A stretch of 64,000 bases of DNA from Paenibacillus amylolyticus (GCF_029689945.1 NZ_CP121451.1:5146001-5210000), one strand, 5' to 3'; counted from the first letter of the stretch, positions 47,385 to 56,529 are shown. Numbers and translations: made by a program. Notes: a model not told the origin generated them from the sequence alone.

Positions 47385-48332
47385 TTATACGCCTGGTGCT
47401 CCCTGATCGCTGAGTTCCGACTGTAAAACCGGGCGTTTCCTGCGCCAGAAGACAGGCTGTGGAAGTTTGATCTCCGTGATCAGAACACCGGCCAACATCA
47501 ACGCCGCTCCTGCATATCCTTGCAACGTTAGTGATTCCCCTTGAAAAGTAAAGGCAAAGGCTGCTGCAAACAGCGGTTCGAGTGAGAAGATCAGACTCGT
47601 TCTAGTGGGAGAAGCATGACGCTGTGCGAGCGTCTGCAAAATATATCCCAAGCCGCTACACAATACACCCAAGCCGAGAATGGCTGCCCAGGATTCAGCC
47701 GTATCGGGCATACGTGGCGTCTCCAGCATGAATGTAGCTGCAATTCCCCACATGGCTGCAACACCCAGTTGAACTGTCCCCAATGTTAGTGGATCATGCT
47801 TCTGTGTGTACTTGCCAGCAATCATAATATAGATGGCGTATACGAGTGCTGCAAGTATGCAGAGAATATCTCCCGTGTGCAGACTCAGCTCATGTTGAAG
47901 CGTCAGCAAGCCAAGCCCGGTAACAGCAACCAATATACTTAACGTCAATCGTTTATCAGGCATGCGACGATGCTGGATCGTCGTCAGGATGGGTACAAAA
48001 ATAACCGCCAAACTAATCAGGAATCCCGCTTGAGATGTTGTTGTTCGTTGTACACCATAGGTGATGAATACAAATGCAGCGAATAAAGCTGTCCCCATAA
48101 TGGCTCCTGCCACAAGTGTTCTGCGATCCATGTTCAACAACCGCCGATGAAAAAGAAGCCCTGCCGCAATAAAGGCAATTCCAAAACGGAATGCGACCAG
48201 ATTCAATTCCTGCATGGACTCCAGTCCCGATTTCATAAACAGATAGGATGATCCCCAGATGACCGTTGCGAGCAGCATCTGTATGTCCGCTCTTCTTGTT
48301 GCCTGACCTTGATTAACCTGTCCACCATTCAT
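47385..48332 (-). CDS. EamA/DMT-family transporter
   Basis: 315 residues with ten predicted helices in two EamA repeats (LLATVIWGSSYLFMKSG starts the first; ILCILAALVYAIYIMIAGKYT the second), ending in a basic tail. DMT proteins of this type export amino acids or other metabolites. Divergent from a LysR gene, which likely controls it. GAAGG lies 10 bases before the ATG. Substrate unknown. Confidence 0.9.
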   Translation of the reverse strand: MNGGQVNQGQATRRADIQMLLATVIWGSSYLFMKSGLESMQELNLVAFRFGIAFIAAGLLFHRRLLNMDRRTLVAGAIMGTALFAAFVFITYGVQRTTTSQAGFLISLAVIFVPILTTIQHRRMPDKRLTLSILVAVTGLGLLTLQHELSLHTGDILCILAALVYAIYIMIAGKYTQKHDPLTLGTVQLGVAAMWGIAATFMLETPRMPDTAESWAAILGLGVLCSGLGYILQTLAQRHASPTRTSLIFSLEPLFAAAFAFTFQGESLTLQGYAGAALMLAGVLITEIKLPQPVFWRRKRPVLQSELSDQGAPGV

Positions 48333-48497
48333 CTTGCTTCAACCTTCATTCTATGTATTCTGAGCTGTGTGATCGTACGTCAAACTAACTCGCCTTGGCA
48401 AGTATATACGATCTCTTTGCATTATAAAAATGAATATTTATAATAGATTATATGAAATAAACTCATGTATCCAAAATGGGAAGGAACGGAACCATTC

Positions 48498-49373
48498 ATG
48501 TCACTCATCAAATATGAAATATTGAATACCGTCGTGGAATATGGCAGTCTCACCAAAGCAGCAGAAGCGCTGAATGTCACCCAATCCGCAGTCAGCCATG
48601 CCATCGCAAGCCTCGAGACCGAATGTGGTTTTTCACTCCTCCATCGCGGCCGCTCCGGTGTACGGGTTACCGCTGAAGGTGAACGTATTCTGGGATATAC
48701 ACGTGAGATTCTGCGCTGGACGGAACTGATGAACCAGGAAATCTCCCTCATTCGCGGTGCGGAGATTGGTACCGTGCGGATCGGCACCTTCGCAAGTGTC
48801 TCCACGCAATGGTTGCCAGGCATCCTGAAACAATTTCGCCTGCGTCATCCAGGAATTGAGATCAAGCTGTGGGAGGGCGATTATGCTGAGATTGAGGGCT
48901 GGCTGGCTGGAGGGGCCATCGACCTCGGATTTCTATCCCTGGGCGATTCCTCCCCTTTTGAGACGATCCCATTACAAAAAGACAGGATGATGTGCATCCT
49001 GCCTCTGGATCATCCTCTCGCTTCAGAGGAATCTGTTTCGTTTGATATTCTACTGGAGCAACCCTTTATTCTGCCCAAGTGGGGCGGAGATAATGAGATT
49101 GAACGACTGATTCGTCAGCATGCAGCCAAGCTCAATGTCGTCTATGAAGTCGCAGAAGATCAAGCGATCATGGCGATGGTTCGTAACGGTCTCGGCATCA
49201 GCCTGCTACCGGAAATGGTCCTTCAAAATCATGCTGATGCACTCGCGCTCGTGCCGCTCACTGGAGATCCGTACCGCACAATCGGCATGGCCTGCCCATC
49301 TTTGGGCAATCTATCACCAGCTACCCGGCGTTTCATTGAAGAGGTGCAGCAGTGGCTCGGCCGGACGATGTGA
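48498..49373 (+). CDS. LysR-family transcriptional regulator
   Basis: About 291 residues. N-terminal helix-turn-helix YGSLTKAAEALNVTQSAVSHAIASLE and C-terminal substrate-binding domain (VRIGTFASVSTQWLPGILKQF, PLDHPLASEESV, MVRNGLGISLLPEMVL). I chose ATG 48498; GGGAAGGA lies upstream at a longish 12 bases, and an earlier ATG at 48465 has no ribosome binding site. Divergent from the DMT transporter, its likely target. Confidence 0.9.
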   Translation: MSLIKYEILNTVVEYGSLTKAAEALNVTQSAVSHAIASLETECGFSLLHRGRSGVRVTAEGERILGYTREILRWTELMNQEISLIRGAEIGTVRIGTFASVSTQWLPGILKQFRLRHPGIEIKLWEGDYAEIEGWLAGGAIDLGFLSLGDSSPFETIPLQKDRMMCILPLDHPLASEESVSFDILLEQPFILPKWGGDNEIERLIRQHAAKLNVVYEVAEDQAIMAMVRNGLGISLLPEMVLQNHADALALVPLTGDPYRTIGMACPSLGNLSPATRRFIEEVQQWLGRTM

Positions 49374-49444
49374 CTTTGGAAAACTCCCCGTCTGTGTCGC
49401 AATAATTGGGAGAATCACTAGGTTGTCGTTATAATCCATTGCTC

Positions 49445-49642
49445 CTATCCGTTACTAACAAATTGGATAACACCAAGAGTCAGCAGTAATACAAATATAA
49501 CCACAATTGTGATGCCAAAGCCAATCAGGAAGCGCACGCCAGGTGAGCGTTTGTTCTGCTGACTACCTCCCATGTTATCCAGCTTCTGCTCAATTTGATT
49601 CAGCCTGTCATTAACCTGTTTCAAATCTTCATTGGAGTTCAT
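49445..49642 (-). CDS. Small single-pass membrane protein, 65 residues
   Basis: The N-terminal half is a short predicted coiled coil (DLKQVNDRLNQIEQKLDNM) and the C-terminal half one membrane helix (FLIGFGITIVVIFVLLLTLGVIQF). The linker GGSQQNKRSPGVR is positively charged, suggesting the N-terminus is inside. The GCGAGGTG site precedes the ATG. It lies 36 bases downstream of the TPR gene and may be cotranscribed. No named family recognised. Confidence 0.75.
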   Translation of the reverse strand: MNSNEDLKQVNDRLNQIEQKLDNMGGSQQNKRSPGVRFLIGFGITIVVIFVLLLTLGVIQFVSNG

Positions 49643-49678
49643 TCGTACACCTCGCTTTTCTACGTATTGAAATTCGAA

Positions 49679-50160
49679 CTATTCCCACACCCGATCCAGC
49701 TGATCTGCGTAGTAACGGATTGCCCGATTATAGTCATTGATTCTCTGATCACTTGATGTATCCGCAAGTTGCACGAGCAGCCGTTGCATCGCTTCTGCAT
49801 GTTCCCCAGATTGTAGAGCACCATGGCATAGAAAACCTCAAATTCCCGGTACGTCGTGAATTCGTTCATCCCTTTTTCAAACCAGATTTTCGCCTGATTG
49901 TACTCTCCAAGCGTTCTGTATGTACTGCCTAGCCCGAGTATTGCACCTGCTCTCTCTTCACCGGATAACCCAAGACTCAGTGCCTTCTCATAATGCGGGA
50001 CAGCCTCCCGCTCCAATCCAAGCGAATCATGTGCCCAAGCCAACTGATACCAGACATTCGCATTCTCGGGTTCCTGAACTGTAATCTCTTGCAGAAGCTC
50101 AATCGCTTCCTGCACCTTGCCTTCTTGTCTCCATCGTACGGCCTGTTCCAAATTACTCAT
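49679..50160 (-). CDS. Tetratricopeptide repeat protein, frameshifted
   Basis: About 161 residues with three to four TPR units (EQAVRWRQEGKVQEAIELLQE; NVWYQLAWAHDSLGLEREAVPHYEKAL; GLGSTYRTLGEYNQAKIWFEKG). The final repeat is out of frame: one C added to CCCC at 49804-49807 gives LYNLGEHAEAMQRLLVQLAD and a stop at 49679. GGGAAG precedes ATG 50160. TPRs mediate protein binding; partner unknown. Confidence 0.8.
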
Positions 50161-50222
50161 GCTGTCACTTCCCGTCTTGCATTCTATTTTCCACATATAT
50201 GATTCAATTGTTTTATTATACC

Positions 50223-50293
50223 AAAAAAGCACACCGGAGAATATGTTGTGACAACAGAAAGTTGTCCAAACGCTATTCCAACGTGTGCTTTTT
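50223..50293. terminator. Long-loop terminator between ctaB and the TPR gene
   Basis: AAAAAGCACAC and GTGTGCTTTTT are perfect 11-base arms 48 bases apart, with an internal GTTGTGACAAC stem. T tracts on both strands. Confidence 0.65.
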
Positions 50294-50310
50294 CATTCGG
50301 TGCAGGCTGT

Positions 50311-50422
50311 TATATAAGATGGACTAAACCATATTTTCACTGCACAATCCGATGACAGAACAACCTTCCGATCGCTGTTATCCCCGGATTTTTCGAATCA
50401 TTTTCACAAAGGTGAAATCTTT
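50311..50422. repeat. MITE-like interspersed repeat, copy D (truncated)
   Basis: Left end TATATAAGATGGACTAAA, then CCGATGACAGAACAACC, CCTTCCGATCGCTGTTATCC and a GGATTTT...AAAGGTGAAATC pair. The right half is missing, and the sequence then runs into the 3' end of ctaB at 50450. Confidence 0.78.
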
Positions 50423-50449
50423 CTCAAAACGTTCTTGTTCATCACCCGA

Positions 50450-51306
50450 TTATGACCATGTCGTGTTCGCAACCATCACAATAAATACGAGCATGAGATA
50501 GTTCACCGAGATCAGAAAGTTTACTTTGGCCCACTTCTCATCATCCTGTGTCTTCAGTCCGCTAAGTGTATGCACAAACCAGAGCAGTCCACCGACCAGT
50601 GATACAATCAGAAATACCAGACCCACGTAGTCGTAATAATACAACAGGAATACTGCTGGAAGCAGCAGAAAAACATAAGGGATCATCTGAAACTTGGTGC
50701 GTTTCACCCCTTTAACCACAGGTAACAAGGGGAACCCGGCAGCACGATACTCCTCTACCCGGCGAATTCCCAATGACCAGAAATGTGGTGGTTGCCACAG
50801 GAACAAAAGCGCGAACAGCAACCAGGCTCCGACATCAATGTCATTGGTTACAGACGTATACCCGATGACAGGCGGCATCGCCCCTGCAATTCCACCGAGC
50901 GACGTGCTCCACGTTGAACTGCGTTTCAACCACATCGTGTAAATCACGATGTAAGCGAACCATCCAAGCAACGCCATCCAGCCTGATAACGGATTCACCA
51001 GGAGATACAGCACTGCTAGTCCAACAACACCAAGGATAAGGCCATAGCCAAGTACAAACCCTGGCTTCAGATGGTTAATGTAATCCATCCTTTTTTGGTG
51101 CGCTCCATCTTTTGATCCAATTCACGATCCCAATAATTGTTGATCACACACGCTGAAGCAATAACCAAAGTTGATCCAATCACGACCAGAAGTAGAGTTA
51201 ACCAGTTGATATCCCATTTTGAAGCTACCCAGAATCCTACGGCTACCGCAAACACATTCAACCTTAGAAGTCCGGGCTTAGTTAATGCAATCATGTCTTT
51301 AAGCAT
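50450..51306 (-). CDS. ctaB: Protoheme IX farnesyltransferase (heme O synthase), frameshifted
   Basis: The merged protein of about 285 residues has the UbiA/CtaB signature: first Asp-rich site NNYWDRELDQKMERTKKR, the conserved loop TSLGGIAGAMPPVIGYTSVT and FLWQPPHFWSLGIRR. Seven to nine membrane helices. The break is in TTTTTT at 51091-51096; one added base joins ERTKKR to MDYINHLKPG. It farnesylates heme B to heme O for terminal oxidases. AGGAGGAGC precedes the ATG. The cytochrome oxidase genes are not adjacent. Confidence 0.93.
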
Positions 51307-51399
51307 GAGGCTCCTCCTGAACTATGTAAAAACGCCATTCCAATAATGATACATGGACCTACCATTAATTACAATCGCTTTCATGAATTTGTCATAACC

Positions 51400-51441
51400 A
51401 AAAAGCATCCCTCACCGTTCCAATGAACCGGAGGAATGCTT
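51400..51441 (-). terminator. Terminator of the gene at 51464
   Basis: AGCATTCCTCCGGTTC pairs imperfectly with GAACGGTGAGGGATGCT on the minus strand, followed by TTTTTGG. Confidence 0.82.
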
Positions 51442-51463
51442 GAATGATGAATTTCATCTTATT

Positions 51464-52030
51464 TTATGGAATGTATTGTTGCACAATTTTAGTGACTTTA
51501 CCGTCTTGCACCGTCAGATGATACGGGAATACAGACAGATCAAGAATGCGGGTATTCTCATACAACGATTCGAACTTGGATAATGTCACAGGTTCATTCC
51601 ACTGAATGTCTGCACCCTGCATCGTACCATCCCGATCATACAACTGCATTAATACTTCAGCATTGGCACTTACCTCAACCTGTTCCTGCTCTTTGCTGTC
51701 ATTGACAATATAGTAACCATCTGGCGCACCATCTATACCCGCTTCCGGATTGCGCTGTGCAAAAATCGCATCGGCTTCTTCACCCTGATACCAGCCAATC
51801 TTGTCCACTTTCATAAACAATTTACCGTCTTCGATGTGCATCCCTTCAACATAGGCTGTAAACATCTCGGAGTTCGCAACCTGTGCGTCTTTGGCAGTAG
51901 GCTGTTGGGCATCTGCACTTTCTTGCGCATTCGCCGGTGTAAGCAAATATGTAGTCAGCACAATCATGCCAAGTAAAGCAACAACTGCACCGATCATTCG
52001 TAGTTTCCATTGTTTTGTCGCGTTCTTCAT
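51464..52030 (-). CDS. Secreted or membrane-anchored protein of unknown function
   Basis: 188 residues. The N-terminus has a basic start and hydrophobic stretch (MIGAVVALLGMIVLTTYLL) ending TPANA-QES, so a signal peptide cleaved after ANA is likely. The rest is acidic: MFTAYVEGMHIEDGKLFMKVDKIGWYQGEEA and DGYYIVNDSKEQEQVEVSANAEV look like a small beta domain. I recognise no family. AAGGAG lies 11 bases before ATG 52030 (an ATG at 52039 is too close). Transcribed alone. Confidence 0.7.
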   Translation of the reverse strand: MKNATKQWKLRMIGAVVALLGMIVLTTYLLTPANAQESADAQQPTAKDAQVANSEMFTAYVEGMHIEDGKLFMKVDKIGWYQGEEADAIFAQRNPEAGIDGAPDGYYIVNDSKEQEQVEVSANAEVLMQLYDRDGTMQGADIQWNEPVTLSKFESLYENTRILDLSVFPYHLTVQDGKVTKIVQQYIP

Positions 52031-52225
52031 GAGTAACATCTCTCCTTAATATGAACGTTATTATTCCTTAACCGGAAGTCATGCTTATCAAACGCTCAAG
52101 TGGACTATTCATTCCAACGTTTTTTCTTTTCCTATCATACTTGTTAGGCGGAATATAAAAGTATCAGCCAGATTAAAAATAGTTACAATGAACGTCACTA
52201 CTCTTGTCTGTGGTCTTCATAAATG

Positions 52226-52264
52226 TTAATCCCCCTGAAGACCTCGTCATTCAGGGGGGATTAA
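52226..52264. other. Strong hairpin in a gene-poor stretch
   Basis: TTAATCCCCCTGAA and TTCAGGGGGGATTAA pair around GACCTCGTCA. There is no T tract, so a standard terminator is not certain. The 657-base stretch 52031-52687 holds this hairpin, the repeat at 52372 and no convincing gene. Confidence 0.6.
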
Positions 52265-52371
52265 TTAGGATGTTTCTTCTTTTATACTCAAGCAAGAGAT
52301 GCGTTGAAGTTATTGCTTCTCCAAAAATCGTGAAGGGCAAGCTTCCTATCCCTGACAAATGGTCCTGACGA

Positions 52372-52515
52372 CTAAGGAACCGAGGACGTCTTATTTGCCC
52401 TTCTGGTGCTTCTTTTATTTTGTAAGGAACACGAGACACGTTATTTGCCAAAATTTCTTGGAAATACGCTGTAAGCGGCGGTTTATAGCCATATAGCGTG
52501 TCTCAGATTCCTTAG
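52372..52515. repeat. 144-bp inverted-repeat element with internal direct repeats
   Basis: Ends CTAAGGAACCGAGGACG and CGTGTCTCAGATTCCTTAG are inverted. Inside, AAGGAAC followed by CGAG(A/G)ACG and TTATTTGCC occurs at 52374-52399 and again at 52424-52449, a period of 50 bases. It does not match the other repeat family. Confidence 0.6.
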
Positions 52516-52687
52516 TTTGTTGTGAGGCTCTCACACCCTTGAATAAGGTTTCACAGGTTCGTTAGCGCTCCCGCTCCTCGCGCCTCTCTCTGCCCAGCTC
52601 CAGATACGTTCACAGTTACAAATCCGGCTTTTGGCAAGTATGAAGATCAGCTCTAGTATTTCTTATGCCTACGCATAGATGCTTTTC

Positions 52688-53041
52688 TTAATGATTGGGT
52701 GTGGAGCTTTGTGCCAGACGAACGAGCATATGAGCCAGCTTGTGACGTTCATCTTCCTTGCCGACATTCCAGAGTTCCTGAAGCAACTTCTCTTCACGGT
52801 TACGGGGCTCTTCGTTAGCAGCCAGATGATCAGCTACTTTCTCGGCGATTTTTGCCATCTGTTCTTCACTTAGTCCAATGGATTCTCCCATGGCAATTCG
52901 CTTGCCCAGGTATTCTTTGAATGCATCAAAGTTCTGCAGAATCTGTTCTCTTTCTTCTGGTGCAATCTTCTCAATTGCATTGTCCACCTTGTCAGTTGAA
53001 ACCTGTCCATCTTTATGGATTACATGATTTTGTTCGTTCAT
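52688..53041 (-). CDS. DUF3243 family protein (YmfJ-like)
   Basis: 117 residues. The segment FKEYLGKRIAMGESIGLSEEQMAKIAEKVADHLA and the tail EEPRNREEKLLQELW...DERHKLAHMLVRL match the DUF3243/YmfJ pattern of Bacillales. Soluble, helical, function unknown. GGAGG lies 8 bases before ATG 53041; the longer frame to 53170 is not needed. Confidence 0.85.
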   Translation of the reverse strand: MNEQNHVIHKDGQVSTDKVDNAIEKIAPEEREQILQNFDAFKEYLGKRIAMGESIGLSEEQMAKIAEKVADHLAANEEPRNREEKLLQELWNVGKEDERHKLAHMLVRLAQSSTPNH

Positions 53042-53297
53042 TTGAATAACCTCCAGTATTATAGTTGTTTGTTGATTTTGAATTTTAGACTTAATTATCA
53101 AGCGGTTATCTATAATATAAACGTATTGCAGAAGTTTAATCAGCAGGTTCAATTCTATATAAATCTTCAATAGATATGAGCGAGTACGCGTTTCAAAAGC
53201 ACGACAGCGGTTAATCGTTTACATATACGTAAGGGTGTTTGGATATGTTAATGAACACCTTACAACTTATATAATATCGAACCAGGAGGGATTTCCC

Positions 53298-53507
53298 ATG
53301 CGTGATAAAGCGAAACATGAGAAAACAAACGATGAACTTGAACCAGGCGTGAATACCGTGATCCATCCGGACAAACATAATCCCGGACCAACCGATATGA
53401 TCGAAGGCGTGGTTGGTGATATCGTGGACAACATTCGCAAAGACTTCTCCCATGACTCGAAGGACAAGAAGTCTTCTTCCAAGTCAACGGATTCATCGGA
53501 TAAATGA
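53298..53507 (+). CDS. Small hydrophilic protein, 69 residues
   Basis: Acidic and lysine-rich, no membrane segment: PGVNTVIHPDKHNPGPTDMIEG then a helix GVVGDIVDNIRKDF and a Ser/Lys-rich disordered tail. CAGGAGGG lies 7 bases before ATG 53298, and a strong terminator follows. No family recognised; low-complexity tails of this kind are frequent in small Bacillales stress or spore proteins, which is only a hint. Confidence 0.65.
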   Translation: MRDKAKHEKTNDELEPGVNTVIHPDKHNPGPTDMIEGVVGDIVDNIRKDFSHDSKDKKSSSKSTDSSDK

Positions 53508-53530
53508 TTGTCCTTGTTCTACACGAATTC

Positions 53531-53580
53531 AACCCCAAAAGACCTCCCGGCTATTCATGGCTCGGAGGTCTTTTGGGGTT
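53531..53580. terminator. Bidirectional terminator
   Basis: AACCCCAAAAGACCTCC and GGAGGTCTTTTGGGGTT are perfect 17-base arms, between the small gene at 53298 and the convergent reductase gene at 53640. Confidence 0.93.
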
Positions 53581-53639
53581 ATGGAAGAATGATTTTTCAA
53601 TTCTACTCACTCTGAAACTTATGATGATAAATTCCGCAG

Positions 53640-54551
53640 TTAATCCTCTGCCATCTGCTGCAACGCTTTATGAATCCAGATCGCGGCAATGGAGCCCTCA
53701 CCCATCGCAACAGTTGCTTGTTCGGCATGCAGTCCCAGATCCCCGGCTATCCATACATTTGTCGCTGCCTGCAAGCTGCGCGAATCGGCTTCCACATGTT
53801 TATTATCTGCGATCACGGCTCCAAGCTGCTCTGCCAATTCATAGTGAACCCGATTACCGCCAAATGCGATAAATCCGCGCTCCGACTCAAAAATCTGTCC
53901 ATCTTCGGTCAGAACACCAGTGATATGGCCATCCTCAATCTGTTGCACTTCCTGAACCGCCGCTTCCAGATAACGCACTCCCGCCTCTTTCATGCTGCGA
54001 TGAAGCTCTGCAGATATGGGGGCCTGCTCATGATTGATATATAACAGATCATTCGTACGTTGAATTAATATCATCGCCATATTGGCACCTGCTTCGCCAG
54101 ATCCCAATAGTACGGTACGTTGATCCTGAATCTCATAACCATCACAATCCGGGCAGACATATACTGTTCGTCCCAGCGTTGGGGTTAATCCCGGAATATC
54201 CGGCACTCGATCCGTTAACCCCGTTGCCAATAACACCGTTTTGCTCCGATATTCAACGCCGGAAGTACCGAACAATTGAATCTTCTCTCCATGACGGCCT
54301 GCTTTCACAATACGGTCTTTCTCAAAAGATACACCTGTTCGCTCTGCCTGCATCCTGCCTCGGGCTCTAAGATCTTCACCAGATACCCCATCGGGGAAAC
54401 CGAGGATATTATGATAAGTCCGGCACAACGTAGATCTGCCTTCTCCCGCGTCGATGACCAACACCTGATGAGCGGAATAACGTCCAAGCTGAATGGCTGC
54501 CTGAAGCCCTGCGAGCCCTCCACCTACGATTATACAATCAACCTCTCGCAT
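53640..54551 (-). CDS. Thioredoxin-reductase-like NAD(P)/FAD oxidoreductase
   Basis: 303 residues. FAD-binding GGGLAGLQAAIQLGR at the N-terminus, second dinucleotide fold VLLGSGEAGANMAM, and C-terminal FAD motif NVWIAGDLGLHAEQ. The redox pair is VCPDCDGYE, i.e. CPDC rather than the CAxC of typical TrxB, and the first FAD region carries RSTLCRTYHNILGFPDG. So this is a TrxB-like disulfide oxidoreductase subgroup rather than the housekeeping TrxB. GGAGGAGAAGGAG precedes the ATG. Partner unknown. Confidence 0.87.
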   Translation of the reverse strand: MREVDCIIVGGGLAGLQAAIQLGRYSAHQVLVIDAGEGRSTLCRTYHNILGFPDGVSGEDLRARGRMQAERTGVSFEKDRIVKAGRHGEKIQLFGTSGVEYRSKTVLLATGLTDRVPDIPGLTPTLGRTVYVCPDCDGYEIQDQRTVLLGSGEAGANMAMILIQRTNDLLYINHEQAPISAELHRSMKEAGVRYLEAAVQEVQQIEDGHITGVLTEDGQIFESERGFIAFGGNRVHYELAEQLGAVIADNKHVEADSRSLQAATNVWIAGDLGLHAEQATVAMGEGSIAAIWIHKALQQMAED

Positions 54552-54572
54552 GCTCCTTCTCCTCCTGAACTA

Positions 54573-54757
54573 TATATATTGAACTAACAAGTATTTACAC
54601 TGGTCACTTCGATGACAGAACAACCTTCCGATCGCTGTTATCCCCAGATTTTTTTATATCTTTTACAAAGGTTAAATCCGGTGATAAAGGCGTACGCTTC
54701 GCTTCTTCAGATTCGTTCTGTCCTCTCCGTTTTGTGTAAATGTTTAGTTCAATATAT
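54573..54757. repeat. MITE-like interspersed repeat, copy E (short form)
   Basis: Ends TATATATTGAACTAAC and GTTTAGTTCAATATAT are near-perfect inverted repeats, continuing inward to TATTTACAC/GTGTAAAT. Contains CGATGACAGAACAACC, CCTTCCGATCGCTGTTATCC and CTGTCCTCTCCG. It begins about 20 bases before the reductase start, so it lies on or next to that promoter. Confidence 0.87.
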
Positions 54758-54897
54758 CTATATTTTGTCCTTATATACATTAAACCGTTCAGCCAAGCCT
54801 AAACGATTCCTCATATTGCTTATCTTATACCAAAACAAACAGACCCAAACCATCCGCCTGTATCACGGTTCGTTTGAGTCTATCCAATTCATAATGG

Positions 54898-56529
54898 TTA
54901 GAAGTTATATGATTCAAATCGCGAAGCATTCGAAATGGCGTTCCACACATCGGCTGTTTCGCCGCCCATATACCAATATGCCAGTCCGGCAATCTGCCGT
55001 TGCTCACTCATTAACACTTTGGCCGATAAAGAACGACTGTCCTCTGCCCATATATATCTTGTCAAGCCGTTATTGTTGTAGCCAATTATATATTGAACCA
55101 GACTTGCATCCCATCGTCTTACAGATCCCGCAGCATGCGCACGTGTTCCCTGTTCTGACAGTGTAATGTCCCAAGAACTGGTTGCCGGATTCACTAAAGA
55201 CCAGTCTCGTGTATATAACGGAAGGGCCAAAATGGTTTTGGCACGTACCACCTCGGAGAGCATAGTATCCAGTGCCTTTTCCACCCATGGAAGAGACGCC
55301 ACGGATCCAGCTATCAGATCACCGTTCCAGTGTTCCTCGTATCCCATCAGCACCATATAATCCGATACAGCGCCCAGTTTGGCATAATCAAATGCCTCCG
55401 TCCAATCTGTACCCAAGTCTGGTGATACATCCACAGATACCACTGCACCCAGTGCGTGCAACGTAGCCGTCAAGGAGGTCACAAATGCCGTTAACCCTTC
55501 ACGATCCGCAGGATCAACATTCTCGAAGTCCACATTAATGCCATCCAGTTTATAGGTTTTGACATAAGCGGCTACCTGTGAGATCACTGCCGCTCTGTTC
55601 GTAGAGCTGGATAACATCTGATGGGTAAGTGCCGAATCGGAACGATTCCCAAGCAATGGCCATAACTGCCTATCTGTGGCGGATGCCCAGGAGATCAATG
55701 CCGGGTCCGCGTGATCTGTTACTTTCATACTGCTGTTCAGGAAAAACCAGCGCGGGACGAGTGTATTCACTTCAGATTGTTCCACCTGCTTCTTGAATTC
55801 AGCGGTAGTGGAGTTATATTGCCACCCCAACTGAACGCCGAGTTCATCTCCACGTTGTAACTGTTCAGACCATGTTTTCTTTTGTAAGATCGCATCAAGC
55901 ATGACAGCAGCTTCTTCGCGCGTTACTTGGTCATGCGGACGGAACATGCCTCCACTTCCCCGCATCAATCCAAGTTGATACACCGTCTGCACATAAGGAC
56001 GTGCCCAGTCCGAGATATCCGCTGCGTCGAAATACGTTGAAGATAAAAGTGACGTCTCTACGGGCTGTTGTTTTAACATCCGAACAAGAAGAGCAGCCGC
56101 TTCTTCGCGCGTAATGGACGCATTAGGCTGGAACGTCCCCTGACCCTTTCCTTCCAGAATGAAAAGATTCGTCATGGCTGCAACGTTGCCGTAATACCAA
56201 GCATTCATGCTTATATCCTGGTAGGGATTAATGTTATTTTTAACAGGCTTCAAATCTAGCAATCTCACCGCAAACGTCGCAAACTCTGCACGAGTAACAG
56301 CTTTCTTTGGTTCAAACGTAGTCTCAGACGTACCGGCAGCAATGCCCTTGTCCACCAGATGTGTAATGGCATCCTTCGCATAACTTGTACGCGTATCCTG
56401 AAACTGTTGCTGCACGGCTGCAGCCTGAACGCCAGAACTGTACCCAACCATCGACCCAAGTGCTAACAACCCGCATAAAGCTATCTTCCACACACGTTGG
56501 TTCGTTATGTCTTTTAATCTATTATTCAC
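54898..56529 (-). CDS. SLH-anchored GH18 glycoside hydrolase
   Basis: 543 residues. Signal peptide (ALCGLLALGSMVGYSSGVQA), then three SLH repeats (KDAITHLVDKGIAAGTSETTFEP; NPYQDISMNAWYYGNVAAMTN; DAADISDWARPYVQTVYQLG), each with the TREE/TRAE motif that binds pyruvylated cell-wall polymer. From about residue 230 comes a GH18 barrel like YaaH/YvbX, with catalytic LDGINVDFENVDP (DxxDxDxE with Glu as acid) and MGYEEHWNG. It probably cleaves peptidoglycan or a chitin-like wall polymer at the cell surface. Transcribed alone. Confidence 0.92.
   Translation of the reverse strand: MNNRLKDITNQRVWKIALCGLLALGSMVGYSSGVQAAAVQQQFQDTRTSYAKDAITHLVDKGIAAGTSETTFEPKKAVTRAEFATFAVRLLDLKPVKNNINPYQDISMNAWYYGNVAAMTNLFILEGKGQGTFQPNASITREEAAALLVRMLKQQPVETSLLSSTYFDAADISDWARPYVQTVYQLGLMRGSGGMFRPHDQVTREEAAVMLDAILQKKTWSEQLQRGDELGVQLGWQYNSTTAEFKKQVEQSEVNTLVPRWFFLNSSMKVTDHADPALISWASATDRQLWPLLGNRSDSALTHQMLSSSTNRAAVISQVAAYVKTYKLDGINVDFENVDPADREGLTAFVTSLTATLHALGAVVSVDVSPDLGTDWTEAFDYAKLGAVSDYMVLMGYEEHWNGDLIAGSVASLPWVEKALDTMLSEVVRAKTILALPLYTRDWSLVNPATSSWDITLSEQGTRAHAAGSVRRWDASLVQYIIGYNNNGLTRYIWAEDSRSLSAKVLMSEQRQIAGLAYWYMGGETADVWNAISNASRFESYNF

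Noticed and set aside
52251..52451. 66-residue open frame in the gene-free stretch
   Set aside because: It overlaps the 144-base inverted-repeat element and lacks a ribosome binding site.
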